Assembly (NCBI GenBank): GCA_039602395.1
Contig: JBCNJP010000003.1
Location: 68,421,917-68,485,916, forward strand
Source: Deinandra increscens subsp. villosa
Taxonomy: Eukaryota > Streptophyta > Magnoliopsida > Asterales > Asteraceae
Length of the DNA stretch: 64,000 nt
Reading direction: 5' to 3'
How positions within the stretch are numbered: position 1 is the stretch's first letter; each line of letters starts with the position of its first letter. A program made the translations under genes and the position numbers. This document shows, piece by piece, positions 35,111-46,076 of the stretch. Below the pieces are notes generated by a model. The model saw nothing but the letters and a program-made list of their open reading frames with translations, did no database searches and had not been told where the DNA came from.

Positions 35111-35124
35111 AACTCCCCCTCGTC
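35111..35124 (-). other. Polypurine tract of RE8
   Basis: AACTCCCCCTCGTC on the plus strand, GACGAGGGGGAGTT in sense, abutting the LTR. Similar tracts occur at about 35182, 36531 and 36550. Confidence 0.9.
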
Positions 35125-35908
35125 GTGTGCAGTATCACTTCTCTAATTTCTTCAACATCATCAAAACTGTATCTTCAATCAAGCTCCCCCTCAAGTAAAG
35201 AATCCGTTCGTCCAATGAAATGAATCCTCGAACAAACTCCTCCTCAACTTAATCATAGCTTGATCTTGAATACTTGACGACATTCAGTGTATCTCTGGTC
35301 TTTATCAACAAACTTCAGAAGACTTGAAGTTGATGATATCTTGCACTACAGCATCCTGCATCAGAACTTAAATAATCTTGGCGCAAAACGTCTCTTCGAG
35401 ACTCCAAGATATGATTTTGAAAAATTGATTTTATATCACGTGTTGATCAGATCGAAAATAAAGCAGAAACAAAATCTTTTTGGCTTTTTGAAACTTTATA
35501 TTAAAACACACCTAAAATCTTTTTGATACTTTTCTTGATATGAAATGAAATCGCAATACAGAATCAAACGCTATTTTTGGTATGAGAAAGATCACTATAT
35601 GGGATCATATTGATCATAACGCACTGAACTACACTTCAATTTCAATTAATTGAGGCACACAAGTCATGTCGATTGCTGGTATAATTTGTCCATCTTAAAC
35701 TCAGACAGAATCATACTCATAACATCTGGATATGTTAAGGTATTGATTAGATTTGCTTCTACCAGTGTACCCCACACTATCAGACATATTCAGACATTTT
35801 CTGTTTTGCTTTCTTTTTCTTTTGTGTGATTGCATTTGTGAACTTTCACATTGCATAATATTTTTCATGATACAGTCAACTGTGTTCCATGCAAAAAGAA
35901 ATAAAAAC

Positions 35909-36148
35909 GTTAAATCGTCTACCTTAAGGTCGATCTTTCGATACGCAGATAAGGCCTCGGATTTAACAAAATAAAGAAAATAAAACAAGTTGAAGTTGTA
36001 TAACTCAACAACAATCAGGTCGGTACTCCCGTACACGCAGAGAAAGTCCAATGAGTTATACGAAACACCAAAGAAAATAAAGCAGAACGTCAAACGAACA
36101 ACAATCAGGTCGGTCTTTCGACACGCAGAGAAAATCCGATCGTTTGAC
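35909..36148 (-). other. Array of three structured-RNA units, RE8 3' UTR
   Basis: Unit 1: outer arms GTTAAATC (35909-35916) and GATTTAAC (35960-35967), inner ATC-TTTC-GAT. Unit 2: GTATAACTCA (35998-36007) and TGAGTTATAC (36052-36061), inner GTAC-TCCC-GTAC. Unit 3: GTCAAACGA (36089-36097) and TCGTTTGAC (36140-36148), inner GTC-TTTC-GAC. All outer arms pair perfectly yet share no sequence. Units 2 and 3 keep ACAACAATCAGGTCG before and ACGCAGAGAAA after the inner hairpin; unit 1 is diverged but keeps AGGTCG and ACGCAGA. In sense RNA the inner loops are GAAA, GGGA and GAAA. Confidence 0.8.
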
Positions 36149-36811
36149 AAAATAAAGAAAATCAAACAAGTTTAAATCTTTGCAAAATGAACACATGTGT
36201 ACACAGTGACTTCTCATTACTATTGTCACACTTATTTTTCTTTTTGTGTCATGAAATACGCATCCAGATGTTGTCCACTTGGTCAAGCATTAGCATTTAA
36301 TGTATATCACATCTGAATACTTTCTGATTTGTCGAGCCTACCAAGCACATCAAACAATGATCTTATGGCCCTTTCATTTACTTTATCCATGAGTCAGATA
36401 CGTATGCCAATGTACCATCATTTCCCAATGATCAATTTCTCACAATTTTATATTTTGCATGTATTCACCTTCCTTCATTATATATTTTGCATGTATTCAC
36501 CTTCTCCCCATACCATGCATTTTCTCAATTACTCCCCCTTACTTACAATACTCCCCCTTAAAATGAAAACTCTATTTTTGGATTTTTCATTTTACACAAA
36601 AACAAAACTCTATTTTTGGCTTTTTGAGAAAAACTTGTAAACAAAGAAAAGTGTTCAATCAACACGGATATGTTTCAGAGTTTAGAACTCAGAAAATTTG
36701 CATATGAGAAAAATTTGTCATTAAATTTAAATTAAGCAGAATACGCCTCCATCAACAATTTTTCAATCGTCGATAGGTCTTCTAGAAGTACCTGCACACT
36801 GGACAACTTGA

Positions 36812-39800
36812 TTAGTTCACAAATGACCCGCAGCGAATCGCTTTTGGTCGACCAGTGTCCTGATTTTGCTTTGAAACCACCTTAGGTTTCCATTCCTGTT
36901 GTTTTGGTAATTCAGTTTTCGATGAAACAGTCACAGGTGACTGTGATGATGAACCTACATTTTGATCCTTTGAAAACTTTGGAACAAAACGTTTTTGTTT
37001 TTGAAAGAATGTAGGCTCAACTTCATCAAAAACTCTGCCTTGTTCATCAAAGAACTTTTTGTTGGCAGATTTACCAACAACTGATTTCTTATGAAATCTT
37101 TGTGATGAATCAACAGGTGAGGGACAATCTTTTGCCATATGCCCTGGGCGACGGCAAATATAACAAATTCTTGTCGTTTTATCCCATCTTTGATGTACCT
37201 GCGAAGAACACACATGAATATCTCTAACATGATCAGAATGAGAATCATATACCTGATGACGATGATCATGTACCCATTTAGAAGTTGGGCTACGAGATTG
37301 AGAACTAGCAGAAGACATTTCAGCTTTCACAAAAACCTCTGAAATTTTCTGAGCATCCACACAATGAAGAGGAAATTCTTTGTCTGAGAAAAGCTGATCA
37401 GAACCTTTGAGTTTGTAAAACCGCTCGGGTTGAACTTTTTCAGCTTTGAAAACTTCCTTCTTCACCTGCTTTATCTTAAGCTTCTTGAGATTTGGTGATT
37501 CAGATGCTGGAACTTCTGCCACTTGAGTCTTTGAAACTTGAAAACCTAGACCAGTACTTTTACCTAAAATCATTTCCTCAGTATTTGAACTCTGATGTCC
37601 ATTCTTTGCCAACCTTGTGAATTCAGCTTTGACATCAGTGATTTTCTTTTGTTCATAGAAAATTGTCTCATCAAATTCTGTTTGAGACTGAATCTTGTCA
37701 CTTGATGTAGCCGATTTCTCATTATCATCAGAAGACGATCCAGAAACAAACTTTGGTGCTGGAGGAATCTCAGATTTCAAAACCTTTTTCTTGTTTTTCT
37801 TGTTCTTCTTTTTCTTTACAACCTTGACTTCTTCAGAAGTAGAAGATGAAATATTTGAATAGTCAAAATTGTCAACCTGTTCCTTCACTTCTTTAACAGC
37901 TTCCTTGATATGAGCAGGGGGTGATGCAGTTTTATCAAACATCCTCTCAAAATTTGCATCATTTGCTAAGAAGCTTGTGAAAACCTGAGAATTTGAAACA
38001 TTGTTGAGCAATCTTTTAGCATCAAGAACCTGAATTTTGAGATCAGAAATTTGCTGTTGAGCTTCTGCAAATTCCTTTTCTTTAGCAATCAATCGCTTGG
38101 CAAATTTGTGAGTTTCAAACTTTTGCAAGCGAAGATTATCAAGTCCTTCATGTAGCTCCTTCTTCAATTTATTCTCATTTCGCTTCTGAATCTCTAGATT
38201 TGCAGCTTGCACCTTATTAACCCTAACCAACTCCCTCTTGTCATCCAACAACTTTTCCATATCAACTTGATATGTTTTAATCTGAACATCTGATTCTTCA
38301 ACTCTCTTAGTAAGCAAATCAAGCTTGACCTTGGATTTATCAAACAAATTCTGAAAATCATTTGCAGCATCTTCTGCTTCTTCCTTCCATTTCTTCACTT
38401 CTTTGACTAACTCACCCTTTTCTTCACAAATTTCAGCTTTCGAAGTTTCAGCATTCTTCTTATCTTGCTTCAATACTTCTAAAACTTCATTCAACATTTT
38501 GATTTCGGTAGTCAAATCCTCATTCTTCAAAACCAAACCCTTTTCACATTCTTTAGAAATCTTCAATTCAGATTTAATCACCTCAAATTCTTCAGTCAAT
38601 TGTTGAACTTTATTTATAAACAAAGCATTTTCCTTCATCAGACTCTCCAAGTTTTCAGCAGATGCATACGAACTTGGTATTGAACTAGTATCTGAACTAG
38701 TATCTGAACTTGTATCTGAACAATAATCTTCTTGTTGAACATGAGTAACTATTAAAGCTGATGAATCATACCCAAATTTTTGACCCCAATCATATACACC
38801 ATCATTTTGAGCAATCAAAGCAGTGATCTTGCTTGTGTTACTAGTAGATGGTTGAGTAAAACCAGGCTTTGGTGATATAGGAACAACAGACTTACTAGCA
38901 TGTGCCTGATGACAATCTTTAGCAAAATGTCCAAGTTGTGAACATTTATAACACTTTAATTTGGACTTGTCAAAACCCAATTTATCACCAGAAATATTCC
39001 TTCCATGCTTCTTAAAGAATCTTTTAGATCTTTGACACAACATAGCATATTGCCAAGATACATCCAATTCGGTTAGTTGATCATCATCAAGAGCATCAAG
39101 ATCCTCACTGGTTAACTTTGCATCAGCAACATTTTTTAGAATCAATCCAAAGGATGATGAAATCAAAGCAGAAATCATTTTGGCACAATCATCGGTTGAT
39201 TCTGCTGAAAAAGCATTTTGACTTGAAAAATTTGGAATTGTAAAATGGCAACCTCTTGAAGAATTATTATCAGAACTTCCTGAAGCTCCAGCTATAAAAG
39301 CAACACTTGGTGCTGAATTTAAATTTGGTTTAGCTTTAGCATTCATGCTTGCTGAATTCTCACCATGATACAATTCCGGATTCTGTAAAGTAACACTTGA
39401 CTTTTTGTTGTTTAACATTTCCATTTCTCGAGCATGAAGTTTTCCAGTAAGCTCGTGAAATGTTAAAGCAGGATAATCCTTGTCATGAGTGAGTAGCAAA
39501 ACATAATTTTCCCACTTTTCAGGTAAAGCTTCCATGATCTTTTCCTTTAAATCAGCATCAGATTTTTCTATTCCAACAATCTTCAATTCACTAATCAAAT
39601 GTGAAAATCTTGAAACTAGAGCAGTGATGTTTTCATTGTCATAATTCTGAAAATTATCGAATTCTTTGTTCAAAACTTTCTTTCGACTCTTCTTATAATC
39701 AGCATTTCCTTCACATCTTGCGGATAAGGCATCCCACAATTGCTTAGATTTCTTGCAAGTACTAAATTGATGAAGCAATTCAGTAGGTAAAGCCATAGTA

Positions 39801-40093
39801 AGATAACCATAAACCTTCTTTTCAAGCTCATAACTTTTTCTTTCATCACCATCAAAGTCTTGAATTTCTGTAAGATCCCCATCTTCCATTGGTCGTTCAT
39901 ACAACTTTCGAATTGGAATCCATAAATCAATGTCATTCGTGCTAATATAAGCAGAAAATCGTTTCTTCCAATTTTGGTAATCTTCAAGCTTTAACAATTT
40001 GGGAACTTTCTGACTTGTTCCAATTTCATTGTCAAAATTGAGCATAGTTTGCATCGCACTCTGCATTGCAGCAACCGCTTGAAAATCCGACAT
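36812..40093 (-). CDS. RE8 Gag-type protein, two CCHC knuckles and long coiled coil
   Basis: An intact 1,093-residue ORF from MSDFQAVAAMQSAM (40093) to TAA (36812). Residues about 25-235 form the Copia Gag (UBN2/DUF4219-like) region, including KVPKLLKLEDYQNW and a LPEKWENYVLLL stretch. Knuckle 1, CYKCSQLGHFAKDC, is near residues 379-392. A coiled coil spans about 485-700. Knuckle 2, CYICRRPGHMAKDC, is near 976-989. The C-terminus ends GRPKAIRCGSFVN, where autonomous elements continue into protease. Expected role: binding element RNA and forming particles. A Gag this long, with a second knuckle replacing pol, is shared with RE11. The start is supported by the same MSDFQA context in RE11. Confidence 0.93.
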   Translation of the reverse strand: MSDFQAVAAMQSAMQTMLNFDNEIGTSQKVPKLLKLEDYQNWKKRFSAYISTNDIDLWIPIRKLYERPMEDGDLTEIQDFDGDERKSYELEKKVYGYLTMALPTELLHQFSTCKKSKQLWDALSARCEGNADYKKSRKKVLNKEFDNFQNYDNENITALVSRFSHLISELKIVGIEKSDADLKEKIMEALPEKWENYVLLLTHDKDYPALTFHELTGKLHAREMEMLNNKKSSVTLQNPELYHGENSASMNAKAKPNLNSAPSVAFIAGASGSSDNNSSRGCHFTIPNFSSQNAFSAESTDDCAKMISALISSSFGLILKNVADAKLTSEDLDALDDDQLTELDVSWQYAMLCQRSKRFFKKHGRNISGDKLGFDKSKLKCYKCSQLGHFAKDCHQAHASKSVVPISPKPGFTQPSTSNTSKITALIAQNDGVYDWGQKFGYDSSALIVTHVQQEDYCSDTSSDTSSDTSSIPSSYASAENLESLMKENALFINKVQQLTEEFEVIKSELKISKECEKGLVLKNEDLTTEIKMLNEVLEVLKQDKKNAETSKAEICEEKGELVKEVKKWKEEAEDAANDFQNLFDKSKVKLDLLTKRVEESDVQIKTYQVDMEKLLDDKRELVRVNKVQAANLEIQKRNENKLKKELHEGLDNLRLQKFETHKFAKRLIAKEKEFAEAQQQISDLKIQVLDAKRLLNNVSNSQVFTSFLANDANFERMFDKTASPPAHIKEAVKEVKEQVDNFDYSNISSSTSEEVKVVKKKKNKKNKKKVLKSEIPPAPKFVSGSSSDDNEKSATSSDKIQSQTEFDETIFYEQKKITDVKAEFTRLAKNGHQSSNTEEMILGKSTGLGFQVSKTQVAEVPASESPNLKKLKIKQVKKEVFKAEKVQPERFYKLKGSDQLFSDKEFPLHCVDAQKISEVFVKAEMSSASSQSRSPTSKWVHDHRHQVYDSHSDHVRDIHVCSSQVHQRWDKTTRICYICRRPGHMAKDCPSPVDSSQRFHKKSVVGKSANKKFFDEQGRVFDEVEPTFFQKQKRFVPKFSKDQNVGSSSQSPVTVSSKTELPKQQEWKPKVVSKQNQDTGRPKAIRCGSFVN

Positions 40094-40118
40094 TGTTATA
40101 AAATTGAAAAAATTCTGT

Positions 40119-40390
40119 CCTCCGAACTTGCTCCGAACCTAGTCTGCCGTCCGAACCTACTCCGAACTTAGTCCGAATCAACTACTAGCTCCGAACTCTC
40201 ACCTAAGTAGCTCCGAACCTTCACCGAACGTACTCCGAACCTATGAAGACTCTGATCTACCTCCGAACCTCAAATCTCACTGAACCCAGACCGATACACC
40301 ACCGAACTCTCGCCGAACACTCTCCGAGTCACCTCCGAGCCTCAAGTTCGGAGCGGTTACTCCGAGCTTGCCCAGTAACCTCCGAACCTC
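40119..40390 (-). repeat. Twelve CCGAAC words in the RE8 leader
   Basis: Between the primer site and Gag, TCCGAACCT-type words recur at irregular 10-40 base spacing, often as CTCCGAACCT. The same word, in both orientations, lies in the LTR (34979-35042). No reading frame explains it. Confidence 0.85.
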
Positions 40391-40602
40391 GAAGACATTT
40401 TTCGAAAACTCGTGAAAACGGACTGATTTTGATGAAACTCGATATAGTGGATCAGAAAAGTCGATAGGAAATGGTTTAGGAACAATTTTGACACAAAACA
40501 CACGTCAAAAATGATAGAAAACACGTAATAAAACTCGAGAAAACTTCAAAAACGCTCAATAATCCGAGAATAGCAACCACAGATCAGTAGAGTGAACCAG
40601 AA

Positions 40603-40615
40603 AGCTCTGATACCA
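40603..40615 (-). other. Primer binding site (tRNA-iMet), RE8
   Basis: AGCTCTGATACCA on the plus strand, TGGTATCAGAGCT in sense, two bases from the LTR end at 40618. It matches initiator tRNA at 12 of 13 positions. Confidence 0.92.
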
Positions 40616-41722
40616 CTTGAAAATACGTGAGCATCGGATCGTCTACTCGATCTAGCTATCCGGACATCGAAACGTAATTAACTGATTGTTTTATTGTAAC
40701 ATCCCAAAATTTGAAATATGTGATTAATGTGGTTAATACACATGATATATGTGTTAGATAGCTAAACGTGTTAAAACGTTTGAAAAATGCATGTTTACCC
40801 ATTACCGGGTAATAAACTGATAAATAACTATATTGCATGAAGGATATATGTGTTAATTGATAACATGAGGAAGGGAAATGAAATTATATGTGTTTTATAT
40901 CAAAGATAATTGATATATATGATGTTAGCATGAAAAACGTAGCTAAACGTTTATATGATAGAAATAAATGATAACCGGGAGAAAATGCCTTTACGTAATT
41001 ATGCGATATTAAATACATGTGTAAAAGTATGTTGAATAACATGGATGCATGTGAAATATTCATTTGATGGATATATAGGTAGAAATACGTGTTTGGATAA
41101 TTATACGTATGAAAAATGCATGCTTAAATAATTAACAAGAAAGTAGAAGGGTAGAAAGTGTAAATTATGGAAATACACAAATATATATATGTATATATAT
41201 TATTATACATAACCCGAACCCTCGAGAATGTTAGAATAATGTTTATTAAAGTTATGGAACATAAAATGATAGCTACATCGAAAGATACGAAGGTAATAAG
41301 CCTAAAATGAAAGTTAAGGGACTAAAAGCGTCAATAAATGAAAGATATAAAACGTATGTATACGTATATCATCGAGCGTGTCCCGAGCCTTAAAAAGTAT
41401 GAGAAATATGTCCCATAATATTTTAGGGCATAAAATATTAAGAGAATAAAAGTTTAGGGGTTAAAAGTGCAATTAACTAAAAGATCAGGGGCTAAAAGTG
41501 TAAAAGTCAAAATCTGGCCGAACCAGTGGTGGCTCGCGTATCGCGCAGCCCCACACCTATCCGTACGCGATACGCGAAGGTCAGCAGTAGCAGCAGAAAC
41601 ATTGCAGGTCCGTTTTTGGCCACGACATCCAACTTGGAGCTCACGATTCGGCCGTATACGCGTCAATTTGGCTAGATTACTCACCTAGGCACGTGTAGGA
41701 AGGTTAGGCGCACCAGATTGAG

Positions 41723-41730
41723 TATAAATA
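41723..41730 (+). promoter_or_regulatory. TATA box of RE9 LTR
   Basis: TATAAATA follows a GC-richer 180-base block and precedes a C/T-rich leader-like stretch. The copy in the 3' LTR is at 48018-48025. It is the only strong TATA in the LTR outside AT repeats. Confidence 0.55.
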
Positions 41731-43072
41731 CGGGTTCAATTCATCCATTCCAACTCGCAATTCACCAATTCTTCATCTAAAAACCCTAGAACGAACCCAG
41801 ACCTTCTTCTGCGAAATTCGAGCAATCGGTGAGGAATCAGAAGGCCATCTCCTGCAGTTCCACGTATTTAGGTATGCTCTACAATAGCCCCATGTTAATT
41901 TCAGTTAATATCATGTCTAGATTAAAGATCTAAAACTATGCAAAAATTAGGGTTCTTGAGCATAAATTGTCAAATTCGGGTGATCGGGTGGGAGTTAGGC
42001 TCTGAATTTTTGTAGGTACTCTTAAAATGATGTTATATAAGAAAGCCCTAAGTTTATTTTACAATTGGTAAAGGTTTGGTATGGGTTTTGTAAACGGGTC
42101 AAAATTAGGGTTTTCATGTCGTTGTTCTGCCCAAATCGAGTAAACGGTTTTGAATTAAGATTTGCCATTTTAAGGGATATTATAAAATGTTATAATAGAT
42201 AATACCCTAAGACGGTTTTGAATAAAAATGAGTTTTGCTATAGAAACGAGAAAAATGGGAAATTAGGGTTTCGGAATAAGGTTATTTAATATAAAATAAT
42301 CCGGAGGGTATGGGGACTTGAATTTTGGTATGGTAACATGTTTATATATATAATAAACATATATGGGTTTAATATGGAGAAATAATAAAGTATTAAAGAT
42401 ACCGAGTTAATCGGATATTTAGAAGTTCGTGCGGACCGGAAGGGTAAACGCCTGTACTCTGGGGTTTCTGGCAAAAGCGGGGGTGTCGCCATCCCATCTG
42501 GGCAATGGCATCCCAACACTGGGCGATCCCGGAGTGAGCGTTTACTTATAGGAATGCGCGTCTTCATATTATCATTAAAAGAAAGGGATAACTGCCTAAA
42601 GGGCATTTTGGTCATTTTGACCTTTAAAAAGGGATAAACTTAATAATTGAACATTATTAAGATAATAAGATGTTAAAATAAACATAGGAAGTGTTTATTG
42701 TATAAAACCTTGCGTTAACGCCATACGATACGCAAATTAGGTTAAATCGGGAATCGTTGCGGAAGTTCCGTTCGTGTAACGAGTTAAAGACATAAGGTGA
42801 GTTCTATGAGCCCACTCTTAAATGTTTTAAATGTTTTAAATGTTTTCGGGCTGATATACATACAAATGTTATAAAATGCATCTAAATGATTTATAACTGA
42901 AATGTTGCCTATCCGAATTATTGGAGTATTAAACTGTTGAATTACCTTTGAGTAAATATATATCAGATTGCTAAGGTGCTAAATTGTTATTGAATTGATA
43001 TATATACGTGGACTGTTATGGAAATGCATATACGTGAAATATCTTGAATTGATAAACTGTTGAAAGGCTTTT

Positions 43073-43121
<49 letters not shown>

Positions 43122-43585
43122 TAAATATATATATGGTATATTATGAAATCATTTGTACGTGTTATAACGTAAATATAATGACTGTGATATGATATGTGTT
43201 ATATTTGCTTCGAAATTAAATAGTCAAGTGATAAAGGGATTATTAGTAAACGTTATAGTGAATATGTATGATTATATGAGAACATGTGATACATTCGCTT
43301 TATTATTATGTGGTGGATACGCCGCTGGTACTTCCTATATATAAACATAATAATATTAGTTACCCGGTATATCAGAAGTGTGGAGGATACGCCCTGTATA
43401 CATACACCAACGGTAAATTGGGGGGTGTCCACGTGTTGCAGTATATGAAGACCTTATCACTGTTTACTAATAATCTTAAGTCACTTGGGTATTTAACTAG
43501 GGGCGGGTAGTCGTACAGGGAGAGTTATGAGGTAGTGTTGCTCAAGGGGATTGGAGACCACTACAAATAGAAAAGGGAAAAAGCT

Positions 43586-43789
43586 ACTGTCCGTTACAGG
43601 GAATGCTCTAAAGGGGTAAACTCGGCAGCTAGCAAATAGGGGAAGGCGGTGCAACTGTCCGTTACAGGGAATGCTCTAGAAGGGTAAACTCGGCAGTTAG
43701 CAAATAGGGGAAAGCGGGGCGACTGGCCGTTATAGGGAATACCCTAAAGGGGTAAACTCGGCAGTCGGCAAGGATGGTTTCTCTGCTTA
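43586..43789 (+). repeat. Three 68-bp tandem repeats in RE9 LTR
   Basis: Units begin ACTGTCCGTTACAGGGAATG at 43586 and 43654, and ACTGGCCGTTATAGGGAATA at 43722. Each ends with a GTAAACTCGGCAG phrase and a spacer. The same array is at 49885-50088 in the 3' LTR. Confidence 0.9.
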
Positions 43790-44338
43790 TGTAGTAGCAG
43801 GGTTTACACTGGTAATAGTTGTTGGGGTTATAGAAAAGGGATATTGGGATAAATGGTTTTATAGGGGGTGTTTCCTGTTAAGGAATATTACGTGTTGTAT
43901 AATTGTGATATATATTATACTTGATAAATGTTTGTGAAAAAGGGATCTTGCAGGTCCAAGGGTTTTAAACCTCATGCCGAGGTAAAGCTTTTAAAATATA
44001 GAACTCACCAGCGTAAGCTGACCTTTTCCAAAAATGTATGTATGTCAGGTCAGGGTGAGGCTTCGACTAGTTGTGAGAAGGCCCTGGTGATAAGGGATTA
44101 GACGGGCAAGCTATCGGACGGAAGGAGAGTTCCTGGCAAGCTGGCATAGATATAGAAATAAAACGTAGTGACGTTAGTATTTCCTTATGTAAATTATCTC
44201 TTACTTTGTAGTACTTGGCAATTAAATAAAAGTTTAAAATTTCCGCTGCTTAGTTATCTCTGTTAATACCTTGTGTTCATGAGTAAATCCGATTAGTGAC
44301 CCCTTCTGGAGCCAAGTCTGGAAGTGGGCGTCACAAGT

Positions 44339-44351
44339 TGGTATCAGAGCC
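44339..44351 (+). other. Primer binding site (tRNA-iMet), RE9
   Basis: TGGTATCAGAGCC, three bases after the LTR end. Confidence 0.93.
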
Positions 44352-44864
44352 TTGGTTTAAGAGATTTAGGTACTAATGCAGTATCTAGACTTAAACTAGG
44401 ACTCTGGAAAGACAAAGTAGGATGAGATAAGGAAAATATAGATGCCAGCCAGGATAGCTTGTGCCCGTAGAAACGAGAATGCATTAGGGACATAGTAAGT
44501 AGCATCTAGAGTATGTGAAGTGTGGAAAAGACCGGATTGCAATTAGCTACTGCAATTTGGTATTAGCCACATAAACAAACCCTAGGTCCTAACTATTGTA
44601 TGTCCAAGTGCAGAGAAATTATGAGACGGTATAATTAGGGAGCGAGATGACTTGAAGAACCGGTTTTAAACTTAGAGTTACCGGTAAAAGGATAAAGAGA
44701 AGAGTGGACACTTAGAAGGATTGTGATGGAAGTAACTGGGTTTTTGAACACATCATAACTATATAATTGCTTTGGTACCGGTACTTATCTGGTTATCATG
44801 TATTCAAAAGTTTGAGGACTTTACGTCACATAAATTCTAAGTTGTCATTCACCTGGAATATAGG

Positions 44865-46076
44865 ATGATGATGATAAGAGGCGGACGTGGTAGAGGTAGA
44901 GGTGCCGGCAGAGCAACCGGTGCTGGAAGACGTACGCGTGCGAATCCCGAGCGAGAGAATAACGCGAGAGCTAACGTCTTTACTAACGAGCAAAGGGAAG
45001 CTATGGCGGCAGAGTTGAATCAAATGTTCCAGGCGGCTTTGCCTAATCTAATCGCTCAACTTCATGGAGCTGCTGGTGGAGGTGCGAATGGAGCTGGAGC
45101 CGGAGGAGCCGCTGGTGACACTGCTGGAGATGTGGGAAATGCCGATCGCGGATGTTCTTTCAAATCGTTTATTGGATGTAGGCCTCCGTCATTTGAAGGG
45201 CAGAGAGATGCAGGTTCGACTGTTCGTTGGATTCGAGAAATGGAAGCTGTAATAGGTATTAGTGAGTGTCGTCCAGACCAAGCAGTGAAGTACGCAGCCC
45301 ATTCCTTCAAAGGAGAAGCATTATTTTGGTGGGACTCTATTCTACAATCCCGAGGCGAGCAAGCTGTTGCTGTTATGAGATGGAATGATCTGAAAGCGCT
45401 AGTGATGAACAAGTTTTGTCCGAAACACGAGTTGGAAAGGATCGAGATTAACTTTCTGAAGTTCGAAGCAGGTACTATGACCCATCAAGAGTTCACGAGC
45501 AAGTTTGACGAGATGGCAAGGTTAGTGCCAAGATTGGTGACACCCGAGGAAGAGAAGGTGAAGAGATACGTTCAGGCCCTTCCTGTTGCTGTAAGGAAGA
45601 TAGTTAGACCTCATGTTCCAAAGACGTACCAGGAAGCAATTGACCTCAGTGCTATGGTTTACGAAGAAGAATATGGCAACGAAGGAAGACCGGGAGAACC
45701 TAAGAGGAAAGTTTCAGAGACTAGTGAAAGTTCAAAGAAGAGTGACCGAGATTTTCACAAAAAGCAGAAGAAAGATTCAAAAGACATCAAGCCGAAGTGC
45801 CGTAAGTGTGACAAATATCATCATGGAGAATGTTGGGTAAAACCAACTAGTTGCTATAGGTGTGGAAAGGAAGGACACTACTCTAACAGTTGTCCAGAAG
45901 CTAAGAAATGCTACGAATGCGGAAGCCCGGGGCATGTTAAGGCAAATTGCCCTAGGATAGTGAGAAACCCGATACCATTGAGGGCAGTTCCAGCTTCAGG
46001 AACCAAGGGTAAAGTTTATACCCTAACTGCCATCGAAGGACCTAATATGACCTCAGGTACAATTCTCGATAAATAA
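44865..46076 (+). CDS. RE9 Gag (Ty3/Tekay type)
   Basis: An intact 403-residue ORF. The N-terminus is Gly/Arg-rich (MMMIRGGRGRGRGAGR), followed by an Ala/Gly-rich linker. The Gag core at about residues 105-245 includes FKGEALFWWDS and MNKFCPKHELERIE. Three zinc-binding motifs end the protein: CRKCDKYHHGEC (about 312-323), CYRCGKEGHYSNSC (330-343) and CYECGSPGHVKANC (349-362). Stop TAA is at 46074-46076. Start: ATG 44865, the first of three ATGs. Expected role is RNA packaging and particle assembly. Autonomous relatives continue into protease-pol; here nothing follows. Confidence 0.92.
   Translation: MMMIRGGRGRGRGAGRATGAGRRTRANPERENNARANVFTNEQREAMAAELNQMFQAALPNLIAQLHGAAGGGANGAGAGGAAGDTAGDVGNADRGCSFKSFIGCRPPSFEGQRDAGSTVRWIREMEAVIGISECRPDQAVKYAAHSFKGEALFWWDSILQSRGEQAVAVMRWNDLKALVMNKFCPKHELERIEINFLKFEAGTMTHQEFTSKFDEMARLVPRLVTPEEEKVKRYVQALPVAVRKIVRPHVPKTYQEAIDLSAMVYEEEYGNEGRPGEPKRKVSETSESSKKSDRDFHKKQKKDSKDIKPKCRKCDKYHHGECWVKPTSCYRCGKEGHYSNSCPEAKKCYECGSPGHVKANCPRIVRNPIPLRAVPASGTKGKVYTLTAIEGPNMTSGTILDK

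Larger units (their letters stand above)
40695..44335 (+). repeat. 5' LTR of RE9 (3,641 bp)
   Basis: It runs from TGTAACATCCC to GGGCGTCACA. TATAAATA at 41723-41730 is the likely TATA box (48018-48025 in the other LTR). An (AT)n tract lies at about 43075-43117, and three 68-bp tandem repeats at 43586-43789. The small open frames inside occur identically in both LTRs but carry no domain. Confidence 0.95.

Noticed and set aside
35998..36148. The repeated RNA units as hammerhead or other self-cleaving ribozymes.
   Set aside because: The sense strand has CUGAUUG and GAAA, but not in hammerhead order. The invariant CUGAUGA core and a cleavage-site stem are missing, and the GAAA is a loop closing a variable stem.
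43075..43117. The (AT)n tract as a regulatory element or origin.
   Set aside because: A simple microsatellite of different length in the two LTRs (compare 49378-49415); slippage explains it.
41454..43510. Open frames of 73-109 codons in the RE9 LTR, repeated at 47749-49809.
   Set aside because: They are identical in the two LTRs only because the LTRs are identical. Overlapping frames on both strands and no domain argue against coding.
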